From the NCBI GenBank assembly GCA_020718525.1, contig DYRX01000262.1:1-5858 (forward strand): DNA of 5,858 nucleotides, in the 5' to 3' direction. The position numbers were made by a program, and so were the translations under genes. The number at the start of each line of letters is the position of its first letter. Positions within the stretch are counted from its first letter, which is position 1. Positions 1 to 5,255 of the stretch are shown here, one piece after another. Source of the stretch: Victivallis vadensis. Its GTDB lineage: Bacteria > Verrucomicrobiota > Lentisphaeria > Victivallales > GWF2-50-93. The notes beneath the pieces were generated by a model that made no database searches, had not been told where the DNA came from, and was given only the letters and a program-made list of their open reading frames with translations.

Positions 1-45
1 ATGCTTTCTGCTTTCGATTGGAAAAGCAGGCACTGCAAGCAGTTG

Positions 46-81
46 CCCTCCAGCGCGCGGCATTTTCCGCATCATGGAGGG
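46..81. repeat. Nested inverted repeat (hairpin)
   Basis: CCCTCCA (46-52) pairs with TGGAGGG (75-81). Inside it, GCGG (57-60) pairs with CCGC (67-70) around the loop CATTTT. The two stems are separated by four unpaired bases on each side. There is no T-run on either flank, so it is not an intrinsic terminator. It could be a REP-like palindrome or an RNA structure; function unknown. Confidence 0.45.
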
Positions 82-110
82 ACGAATTCAATTCATCCGG
101 TCCTCGTTGG

Positions 111-132
111 TGTCCAGCCTTCAGGCTGTCCT
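111..132. repeat. Palindromic unit, uninterrupted copy
   Basis: TGTCCAGCCTTC is followed directly by AGGCTGTCCT. The centre AGCCT-TC-AGGCT is a 5-bp inverted repeat. Both halves recur at 3692-3703 and 3759-3770, where a 55-bp palindromic segment separates them. Flanking sequence upstream is also partly similar (CGTTG in both copies). This suggests a dispersed repeat family; its role is unknown. Confidence 0.5.
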
Positions 133-187
133 CAATTTTAATTTTGCATTTAGCACTTTGCAATCTCGGGCAAGATCTTTTATTTGA

Positions 188-272
188 CTGTAAACCGTAA
201 ACGTTCCCTCGATCCCGATTCCGATAGCGACCCCGATACCGATTTTTGCTCCGAAAAACCGTAAGCCGTAAA
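188..272. repeat. Degenerate GATNCC hexamer array between CCGTAAA pairs
   Basis: Six consecutive hexamers at 211-246 follow a GATNCC-like pattern, with units such as GATCCC, GATTCC and GATACC; GATAGC, GACCCC and GATTTT are divergent. On the left lie two tandem heptamers, CTGTAAA and CCGTAAA (188-201). On the right lie CCGTAAG and CCGTAAA (259-272). The minus-strand translation gives a low-complexity Ile-Gly run, which argues against a real protein. Confidence 0.6.
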
Positions 273-313
273 CTCTCAACATTGCATCTATAAGGTTCTG
301 TCTCTGCCTCAAC

Positions 314-330
314 GGCGAAATTCTTTCGCC
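314..330. repeat. Perfect 7-bp hairpin
   Basis: GGCGAAA (314-320) and TTTCGCC (324-330) flank the loop TTC. No T-tract follows on either strand, so a Rho-independent terminator is unlikely. Its geometry (7-bp arms, 3-nt loop) matches the hairpin at 3550-3566. Confidence 0.4.
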
Positions 331-463
331 TCTAGCAAGGCTGAAGCTTCACTCCGTTGCGCGTCAGCACTCCATGTTCGGCATCGTCATTGAAATTCAG
401 TATTCATAATTTAATTCCCATGCAAAAATCTGGTTAGGATTTCGATATATTATTGTTTTGCTA

Positions 464-492
464 TTGTATTATTGCCTGGCTGGATGTATAAC
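464..492 (+). promoter_or_regulatory. Candidate sigma-70-type promoter of the large exported protein gene
   Basis: TTGTAT (464-469) and TATAAC (487-492) are 17 bp apart. The -10 box matches the sigma-70 consensus at five of six positions, while the -35 box has only the TTG core plus weak support. Transcription would start near 499, giving a leader of about 110 nt. The leader contains a small hairpin, CTAGA-ATTTT-TCTAG (560-574). The consensus is assumed from well-studied bacteria, so this is a prediction. Confidence 0.4.
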
Positions 493-596
493 GGGCAAGA
501 GCTGAAGGCGGAGAAGCTTCCATCTCGGGCATTTTCCGACAAATTGGCGTGTCCGGGAGCTAGAATTTTTCTAGTCGGATTTTGGAACTAACAAAC

Positions 597-606
597 AAAA
601 GGGGGA
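597..606 (+). promoter_or_regulatory. Shine-Dalgarno site fixing the start at 612
   Basis: AAAAGGGGGA lies six bases upstream of ATG 612. An in-frame TTG at 582 would extend the protein by ten residues, but it would place this purine-rich site inside the coding region and in front of the signal peptide. ATG 612 is therefore the better start. Confidence 0.75.
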
Positions 607-611
607 TTCAA

Positions 612-3494
612 ATGTGCAGAGGAATTTTCAGACTGCGTTCAATGCTTGCGGTTCTGCTTCTTTTATCTGGAGGGATTGCGAGTGCCGCAAATCAGACTGT
701 GACAAATCTGGATGACAGCGGCGCTGGATCACTGCGTCAGGCAATAACATCTGTCGGTTCTGGCGAGACAATCTCTTTTGCATCTGCCCTATCGGGCTCG
801 ATTGTCCTCACATCCGGTCATCTGGCAATCAACAAGAGCCTGACGATTGATGGCGCAGGAGCTTCCATCACCATAGATGCAAACGCATCAAGCCGGGTCT
901 TTCTGGTTCAAGGAGCCGGCGTTCTCAATGTCAGCATCAAAAATCTGACAGTCACCAATGCTCTTCATTCGACGGCAAATTCGATGGCGAATGGCGGTGC
1001 GATCTACAGCGATGAAAATCTTACGCTTGAAAATGTGGCTGTCACAAACAGTACAGTCCGAGTCCTGCTTGTTGCCGGATCTAACAAATCTGCGCAGGGT
1101 GGTGGAATATATTCTCAGTCCAATGCTTTGACAATGAGCTCATGCACGGTTTCCGGGAATACGGCGACGGGAACAAATAGTGGCTTCACAGCATCCGGCA
1201 ACGGAGGCGGCATCCATATCTCATCGGGGACTGCAACAATACAAGATTCGATCATTAGTGGGAATACGAGCACAGCGCAGACAACTACAGTTGGAGATGG
1301 CGGTGGTATGACAGTTTCAGGCAATGTTGGCGCCTTCAGCATGTCAAACTGCTCAATTTACAACAACGATGCCGATGATGAAGGTGGCGGTATTCTATTC
1401 TATCGAAATACCATCAGTCTCAGCATAAGCAATTGTGCGATATACGGAAACGATGCTCAAGAGGGTGGTGGAATCTCATATACCGGAGCCAACGGAGCCA
1501 TATTGAACCTGCAAGGTTGTACGATAAACAACAACAGGGCCATCAACTCCGGTGTTTGCTACGGCGGAGGCATAAATGTTTCAACGTCGAATGACTTCAA
1601 CCCGGTTCTGAACCTCTATAATTGTACCATAAGCGGAAACAGCTGCGACTCCTCAAGTGGAGCCGAAGCCTTTGGCGCTGGCATTTACATGACACAGCTT
1701 GTCGGGGGATCTGCCACGACAAACACGAGAGTCAGAATTTACAATTCGACAATCTCCGGAAACAATGCGACATCCTCCTCAGCCTCCTCAGGGCGTTGTG
1801 GCGGGATATATTGCGACCGTGGAACATTGAGTCTTTATTCAAGCATTGTCGCTGACAATACAATGTCAAGTATCGCCGGCTCGCCTCTAACCTATGGACC
1901 CGATGTTTACAAGGCTAATCCTGCGATAATAAGCAACTCGGGTCTTGTTTATGTCGCGGTTACAAACGGCGGCTCTGGCTACTCGAGCGCGACGGTTAGT
2001 TTTTCAGGCGGAGACGGTGCAGGGGCAACTGCAACAGTCGGTCTTTCCTCCGGAACAATAGCAAGAGTAATGATAGGCAATTCCGGTTCTGGATACACCA
2101 GCGCGCCAACTGTGACAATAAACGGCGATGGAAGCGGGGCGACGGCGACGGCGACAATCGCCTCTGGCGCGGCAGAATACAACCTTATCGAGGGCGCTGG
2201 CGGCGGGCATGGAATCGTCAACGGAGTAGATGGCAACATCGTAGGATCCGATCCGCTTCTCAATGCATTAAATTACTATGGAGGCACGACCAAGACGCAG
2301 TCTTTGCAGGCGACAAGCCCCGCAATAAACACCGGCTCGAATCCGCAAGCTCTGACGACCGACCAGCGAGGTCCCGGCTTTGTCCGCACATTTGCCTCCG
2401 GCACCGACATTGGAGCCTTCGAGCTTCAGCCAAAAGCCTGGGACTTCAACGGCGATGCCAAGAGCGATCTGGTCGCGGATGATTCTGCTACATACTACGG
2501 CTATCTCTATCTGATGAATGGCGCAACACCTTCCGCAAGCGACAACATCTACCGCAACACCAACCCTGATTGGTCAGTCGCCGGAATTGCCGACTTCAAC
2601 GGAGATTTCAAAGCGGATCTCATCTGGCAAAGCGCGAACACAGGCAAATCCATCATCTATCTGATGAACGGATTCACTGTCCTCTCCGTCGGCACAATCT
2701 ACAACGGTGGAACTGGCTGGGAACTCGACAAGCTCGGCGACTTCAACGGAGACGGAAAAACCGACATCCTCTGGAAGCATCCAGTGACCGGACAGGGAGC
2801 AATCTATATCATGAACGGAACAAGCGTGTCGGACTCCGGGACGGTGACAAGAGGACTGAACTGGACAGCTAAGAGCACTGGCGACTTCAATGGCGATGGA
2901 AAAGCGGACATCCTTTGGGAAATCGGCACTTCGCCTGTCACAGGACAGCTCTACCTGATGAATGGGAAAAACGTATCCAGCCAGGGGCAGATCTACGTTA
3001 GAAGCGCGACTTGGCTTCCCCAATTCTTCGCCGACTTCAACGGCGACGGAAAATGCGACATCCTCTGGCGCGACACAGTCGCCAAGGCCGGTTACATGTA
3101 TCTCATGAATGGCCTTGTGATTGACAGCCAGGGCTACATCTATACAACGCCTCCGGCATCCGAAGGCTGGACGGTCATAGAGTCCGGCGACTTCAACGCA
3201 GACGGCAAATCCGATCTCCTCTGGCAGAACAGCCTGACTGGTCAAGGCTCGGTCTGGCTGATGAACGGACTTACAATGGATGCCAGCGGAATGCCATACG
3301 TCGTCACCAACCCGGACTGGCAGGTGCTTCGCCTCCTGGACTTCAACGGCGACAGCAAGGCCGACATACTCTGGCAGAACAGCTCCTCTCTCAAGGCGCT
3401 CGACTACATCATGAATGGAGTCAGCGTTCAGACTTCTGGCTCTGTCTTCGGATCAGGAAACAGGACAGTCCTTGATCCTGAGCTGAACAACTGA
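612..3494 (+). CDS. Secreted choice-of-anchor Q beta-helix protein with FG-GAP/VCBS-like repeats
   Basis: This encodes a 960-residue exported protein. Residues 1-25 form a Sec signal peptide: a basic start, a leucine-rich core and an ASA cleavage motif. Residues from about 27 to 604 form a right-handed parallel beta-helix (pectate-lyase-like) with recurrent NGGAIY, GGGI and ISGN-type turns. It ends in hallmarks of choice-of-anchor Q domains: SPAIN (569-573), TDQRG (583-587) and DIGAFE (599-604). A pair of GGSGY repeats interrupts it at 445-522. Seven DFNGDGKxD-type repeats follow from residue 611. The Asp/Asn spacing in these loops suggests calcium binding, as in FG-GAP/VCBS beta-propellers. 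No catalytic motif, transmembrane helix, LPXTG or PEP-CTERM anchor is visible. By family, a surface or extracellular adhesin or glycan-binding role is plausible, but the substrate is unknown. The gene has its own likely promoter and terminator and no partner gene. Confidence 0.88.
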   Translation: MCRGIFRLRSMLAVLLLLSGGIASAANQTVTNLDDSGAGSLRQAITSVGSGETISFASALSGSIVLTSGHLAINKSLTIDGAGASITIDANASSRVFLVQGAGVLNVSIKNLTVTNALHSTANSMANGGAIYSDENLTLENVAVTNSTVRVLLVAGSNKSAQGGGIYSQSNALTMSSCTVSGNTATGTNSGFTASGNGGGIHISSGTATIQDSIISGNTSTAQTTTVGDGGGMTVSGNVGAFSMSNCSIYNNDADDEGGGILFYRNTISLSISNCAIYGNDAQEGGGISYTGANGAILNLQGCTINNNRAINSGVCYGGGINVSTSNDFNPVLNLYNCTISGNSCDSSSGAEAFGAGIYMTQLVGGSATTNTRVRIYNSTISGNNATSSSASSGRCGGIYCDRGTLSLYSSIVADNTMSSIAGSPLTYGPDVYKANPAIISNSGLVYVAVTNGGSGYSSATVSFSGGDGAGATATVGLSSGTIARVMIGNSGSGYTSAPTVTINGDGSGATATATIASGAAEYNLIEGAGGGHGIVNGVDGNIVGSDPLLNALNYYGGTTKTQSLQATSPAINTGSNPQALTTDQRGPGFVRTFASGTDIGAFELQPKAWDFNGDAKSDLVADDSATYYGYLYLMNGATPSASDNIYRNTNPDWSVAGIADFNGDFKADLIWQSANTGKSIIYLMNGFTVLSVGTIYNGGTGWELDKLGDFNGDGKTDILWKHPVTGQGAIYIMNGTSVSDSGTVTRGLNWTAKSTGDFNGDGKADILWEIGTSPVTGQLYLMNGKNVSSQGQIYVRSATWLPQFFADFNGDGKCDILWRDTVAKAGYMYLMNGLVIDSQGYIYTTPPASEGWTVIESGDFNADGKSDLLWQNSLTGQGSVWLMNGLTMDASGMPYVVTNPDWQVLRLLDFNGDSKADILWQNSSSLKALDYIMNGVSVQTSGSVFGSGNRTVLDPELNN
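1944..2177 (+). repeat. Two GGSGY-type protein repeats inserted in the beta-helix domain
   Basis: Residues 445-522 of the large protein contain two copies of a unit with the pattern V-x-N-x-G-S-G-Y-[ST]-S-A, a short strand, then G-x-G-A-T-A-T. The GSGY cores are 38 residues apart (N452 and N490). The inserted unit splits the sequence DVYKANPAIISNSG from YNLIEG, which are normally close in choice-of-anchor Q proteins. Similar GGSGYTSAPTVT repeats are known from many extracellular and phage structural proteins (recalled, not searched). Confidence 0.7.
2442..3467 (+). repeat. Seven tandem FG-GAP/VCBS-like repeats
   Basis: Repeat starts (the first Asp of DFNGD or DFNAD) fall at residues 611, 661, 710, 758, 808, 860 and 910, giving a period of 48-52 residues. 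Each unit has the loop D-x-N-x-D-x-K-x-D, then I/L-L/I-W or a variant of it, then a Y/W-[LI]-MNG strand. Repeat 1 is divergent (LVADD instead of the ILW core). Repeat 6 has DFNADGKSD, and repeat 7 ends just before the C-terminus. Seven such blades are consistent with a seven-bladed beta-propeller. Confidence 0.8.
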
Positions 3495-3520
3495 CGCGTT
3501 TAGGCTAAGTCAAGACACAA

Positions 3521-3549
3521 AAACGCCTGCATTTGCGGGCGTTTTTTTT
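3521..3549 (+). terminator. Rho-independent terminator of the large exported protein gene
   Basis: AAACGCCTGC and GCGGGCGTTT form a 10-bp stem with one G-T pair around the loop ATTT. The 3' arm runs into eight T residues (3542-3549). It starts 26 bases after the stop codon of the upstream gene. The structure is textbook. Confidence 0.92.
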
Positions 3550-3566
3550 GATTCGCAGAGCGAATC
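3550..3566. repeat. Perfect 7-bp hairpin after the terminator
   Basis: GATTCGC (3550-3556) and GCGAATC (3560-3566) flank the loop AGA and directly abut the T-run of the terminator. For plus-strand transcripts it lies beyond the termination point. On the minus strand it is followed by A residues, so it is not a terminator for that direction either. Confidence 0.4.
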
Positions 3567-3691
3567 CTGCGAAGCTTTTGGACTGCGGTGCACACAGTGC
3601 CATTTCCTAAACGGAGCTATAGCTTCTCTCGGGAAAATAGTGGGAGACATCAGCGTTCATCAGTGGTTAAAGCATCCGCTTTCTGCGTTGC

Positions 3692-3770
3692 TGTCCAGCC
3701 TTCTGCCTGTGCGCGCCGCACCTGCCTGCAGTGCGTAGCGCAGGCAGGCGCAGACAGGTCAGGCTGTCCT
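3692..3770. repeat. Palindromic unit interrupted by a 55-bp inverted-repeat insert
   Basis: TGTCCAGCCTTC (3692-3703) and TCAGGCTGTCCT (3759-3770) match the two halves of the 111-132 unit. Between them lie 55 bases (3704-3758) that are themselves an imperfect nested palindrome. Its inner arms are CCTGCCTGC (3721-3729) and GCAGGCAGG (3740-3748). Its outer arms are CCTGTGCGC and GCGCAGACAGG, with a two-base bulge. A TC dinucleotide is present on both sides of the insert but only once at the 111-132 site. This is consistent with a small non-autonomous insertion or a longer member of a palindromic repeat family. Confidence 0.55.
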
Positions 3771-3818
3771 TCTCTTCAACAGTACTCTGGAACCACAAAA
3801 TTTGTCCGTTCACAATAG

Positions 3819-4037
3819 CCATTCGGCACGTCTGCCGTTTTTCAACTGCTTCTCAAACTGATCTACTGCGCTGAGAAATATTCCTGGGCAATAATGCCGC
3901 GGTCCGAAATGGCGGCGAGGCTGTCCATCGGGCACGGAGGTCTTTCAAGAAGCAAGAATCGCCTGGCAAAGATTATGGAAAAGGATCTTGCAATTTCAAG
4001 GATTTTGTCTGATGGCGAAGAAATACTACAGCAATAG
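3819..4037 (+). pseudogene. Probable C-terminal remnant of a REP-associated (Y1/IS200-like) transposase
   Basis: An open frame without an upstream start ends in tandem Gln codons and TAG at 4035-4037. The last 47 residues, from Met 3894, have a helix-turn-helix-like pattern: SEMAARLSIGHGGLSRS, then NRL, ME, D and ISRIL. This resembles the C-terminal DnaA-like helical tail I recall from REP-associated tyrosine transposases, where a V/L-S-R-S-x-x-R-L segment is followed by an acidic helix. The HUH catalytic domain is absent, and the frame is closed upstream by TAG at 3816-3818. The TGACCC-containing repeat just after it fits a transposase context. A degraded fragment of another helix-turn-helix protein is possible. 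Confidence 0.35.
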
Positions 4038-4043
4038 CAAGGG

Positions 4044-4091
4044 TGACCCCGTTATACCCGCCGGAGCCTGACCCGTTCTACCCGCTCGGAG
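4044..4091 (+). repeat. Two-copy tandem repeat, period 25, containing TGACCC
   Basis: Two 23-base units at 4044-4066 and 4069-4091 share TGACCC, then GTT, TACCCGC and CGGAG, with one single-base gap each way and one substitution. The second copy runs into a small hairpin, CGCTC-GGAG-GAGCG (4083-4096). TGACCCC also ends the element at 5225-5255 in the same orientation. The units lie directly after the transposase-like remnant. Confidence 0.5.
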
Positions 4092-4164
4092 GAGCGAGAA
4101 AACGATAAATGGCGGCTAAAAGAGAAAAATGGAGCCGCGCTAAGGCTTGTTCGTAGGTGTGATA

Positions 4165-4725
4165 CTAACGCCCCCTTTTGCCTTCAGGTGGATGGGGGGG
4201 GACATTAGCATCCATAGGATTTTGTTTCACATACTTAAATTTAAATCCATATTCAGCTTCATATGAATATGTCCAAATATAATAAATCCCATTATTTATT
4301 GAAGGCCTTAATTTAAGTAAATAATGGCATTTTTGCGATGTAAACTTTTCTTCAGAATTTTCATTTATTAGGACTCGGATCATAGATTTCAACTTTTTGC
4401 CGTTGTCATCGTCCTCGATATTATATAATATTTCCCATTTCCCTTTTGTTTTTATGTAGTGATATTCTTGACTCCATATAACACTGTTGAAATCACACGA
4501 TCCATCCTCATAAAATATTATTGAATAATCTCTATCTTTATTGACACTGTATTTGCTCTTGGGTGGTGCACTATCCATTAATGATTCTTTAGTTATCGTC
4601 CAACAACCTACTAAATCATGTTTCTCAATTTTAGTCGTATCAGAACACCCCCATAATCCAATGGATAACATTAGAAATATAATTAATAATAATAGTTGTT
4701 TGTATGATAACAGGCTTATAGTCAT
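4165..4725 (-). CDS. Small lipoprotein, lipocalin-like, function unknown
   Basis: This encodes 186 residues from the ATG at 4725, which has AAGGG six bases upstream. An in-frame ATG at 4755 lacks such a site and would add ten residues before the signal. Residues 1-26 form a lipoprotein signal with a leucine/isoleucine-rich core and a lipobox at L-W-G-C; Cys27 would be lipidated. The mature part starts with a polar tether. It then has LVGCWTI, a SIIFYEDGSCDF strand pair and a TKGKWEI strand, a pattern seen in small lipocalin-like beta-barrel lipoproteins (LVGTW, F-x-x-DGT, GxW). No enzyme motif is visible. The C-terminus reads through a run of eight C residues (minus strand) into a proline-rich tail and may be frameshifted. 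The gene is strongly AT-rich, unlike its flanks, and lies 37 bases after the preceding minus-strand ORF, so the two could be cotranscribed. Confidence 0.7.
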   Translation of the reverse strand: MTISLLSYKQLLLLIIFLMLSIGLWGCSDTTKIEKHDLVGCWTITKESLMDSAPPKSKYSVNKDRDYSIIFYEDGSCDFNSVIWSQEYHYIKTKGKWEILYNIEDDDNGKKLKSMIRVLINENSEEKFTSQKCHYLLKLRPSINNGIYYIWTYSYEAEYGFKFKYVKQNPMDANVPPHPPEGKRGR

Positions 4726-4762
4726 AGACTGCCCTTTGCTGATAATAAATTGCATATAAATA

Positions 4763-5140
4763 TTACCATGTTTCTATTCCAGATTTTGGCCCTATATGCC
4801 AGAAATTTTGCCATCCACAAGTTAACGTCGCATTAGGAATTTTTATCATTAGTACAACAATGTTTCTTGGAATTTGCTTCAATTCATATCTAATATTATC
4901 TAAATCATATTCATCTTTTATGGAGACAGTCCAAGAAAGTGACTTACAATCACATGTGCTTACTTTTTCTCGGATCCGGTAATCACTAAAAACACTATCC
5001 ATATCAGAATCAGATAAATAAACGGGCCGGGTACAAGCGGTTTTCGGGGTGGGGAAATAACGGCGGAACCGCCTAGACGCGTTTTTTTCCGGCCTGACGA
5101 GCCGGAAATAGGAAGTCATGTCGAGTTCTGGACAGCCCAT
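4763..5140 (-). CDS. Hypothetical protein, possibly chimeric at its N-terminus
   Basis: This is a 125-residue ORF that I do not recognise. The ATG at 5140 is preceded by AAGGAA about seven bases upstream, which is acceptable for initiation. Residues 1-42 are Arg/Pro-rich and encoded by GC-rich DNA that contains two strong palindromes (5062-5108). Residues from about 43 onward are encoded by AT-rich DNA and look like ordinary soluble protein, with a charged stretch (SIKDEYDLDNIRYELKQIP) followed by a hydrophobic strand (NIVVLMIKI) and four Cys in all after Met47. No signal peptide or membrane helix is visible. The composition break near 5028 suggests that a 3' gene fragment was joined to unrelated upstream sequence. 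A start at Met47 (5002) is possible but has no ribosome binding site. It lies upstream of the lipoprotein gene on the same strand. Confidence 0.45.
   Translation of the reverse strand: MGCPELDMTSYFRLVRPEKNASRRFRRYFPTPKTACTRPVYLSDSDMDSVFSDYRIREKVSTCDCKSLSWTVSIKDEYDLDNIRYELKQIPRNIVVLMIKIPNATLTCGWQNFWHIGPKSGIETW
5062..5108. repeat. Two GC-rich hairpins separated by a T7 run
   Basis: GGCGG-AA-CCGCC (5062-5073) is a tight inverted repeat. TTTCCGGC (5086-5093) and GCCGGAAA (5101-5108) form an 8-bp stem around CTGACGA. A run of seven T residues (5082-5088) precedes, rather than follows, the second stem on the plus strand. That makes a standard terminator unlikely. They lie at the right edge of the AT-rich island, inside the GC-rich 5' part of the minus-strand ORF. 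Confidence 0.5.
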
Positions 5141-5165
5141 AAGGAAATTCCTTCGCGTTAGCTAC

Positions 5166-5193
5166 AAAGTAACTCGAATCAAGGAAAAGTCAA
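5166..5193 (-). promoter_or_regulatory. Weak candidate promoter for the minus-strand gene pair
   Basis: On the minus strand TTGACT (5193-5188) and TACTTT (5171-5166) are 16 bp apart and lie upstream of the ATG at 5140. The -35 box is good and the -10 box poor. An inverted repeat, AAGGAA-A-TTCCTT (5141-5153), overlaps the predicted ribosome binding site and could act as an operator or be incidental. Confidence 0.25.
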
Positions 5194-5224
5194 ACACAAG
5201 ACCAGGAATCTGACTCTGTCAATG

Positions 5225-5255
5225 TGCGTAAATGTCAAATGCAAGAACTGACCCC
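5225..5255 (+). mobile_element. Putative element end related to REP/IS200-like flanking sequences
   Basis: The segment combines AAATGTCAAATGCAAG with AACTGACCCC. From memory, sequences of the form TGTCAAATGCAAGACCTGACCCC recur beside REP-associated transposase genes in diverse genomes; this could not be verified here. The segment ends exactly where similarity to an XRE regulator begins, consistent with a recombination or insertion boundary. Confidence 0.35.

Larger units (their letters stand above)
1..463. other. Repeat-rich non-coding region
   Basis: No convincing gene was found here. Short open frames exist on both strands but lack a ribosome binding site and recognisable protein content. 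The region holds several separately listed structures: a nested hairpin (46-81), a palindromic unit (111-132), a hexamer/heptamer composite repeat (188-272) and a hairpin (314-330). It also contains the perfect 10-bp palindrome TGAAGCTTCA at 342-351. The 11-mer GGCATTTTCCG at 59-69 recurs at 528-538, which could be chance. Confidence 0.6.
3550..4160. other. Intergenic region without an intact gene
   Basis: Between the terminator and the minus-strand lipoprotein gene there is no intact coding region. The stretch holds a hairpin (3550-3566), the interrupted palindromic unit (3692-3770), a probable transposase C-terminal remnant (3819-4037) and a two-copy tandem repeat (4044-4091). The open frame at 3588-3818 has unstructured, Cys/Ser/Arg-rich content and overlaps the palindromic repeat, so it is not called. 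Confidence 0.6.

Noticed and set aside
121..312. Minus-strand 63-residue open frame
   Set aside because: Its core is an Ile-Gly run produced by the GATNCC hexamer array, and no ribosome binding site or family resemblance was seen.
59..538. Repeated 11-mer GGCATTTTCCG (59-69 and 528-538)
   Set aside because: A match of this length within 500 bases can arise by chance and the flanks do not align.
582..611. Ten-residue N-terminal extension of the large protein from TTG
   Set aside because: It would cover the strong AAAAGGGGGA ribosome binding site and move the signal peptide away from the N-terminus.
1979..2263. Minus-strand 94-residue open frame
   Set aside because: It is antisense to the GGSGY repeats and low in complexity (Pro/Ala/Val-rich).
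2574..3245. Minus-strand 223-residue open frame
   Set aside because: It is an antisense shadow of the FG-GAP repeats; its own repetitiveness mirrors theirs.
2442..3467. CRISPR-like regular repeats at DNA level
   Set aside because: The spacing of about 150 bp and open coding frame show that these are protein repeats, not a CRISPR array.
3588..3818. Plus-strand 76-residue open frame after the terminator
   Set aside because: It runs through the interrupted palindromic repeat, has no ribosome binding site and has random-looking composition.
4726..4755. Earlier ATG for the lipoprotein
   Set aside because: There is no Shine-Dalgarno match upstream, whereas the ATG at 4725 has AAGGG at good spacing and starts a typical lipoprotein signal.
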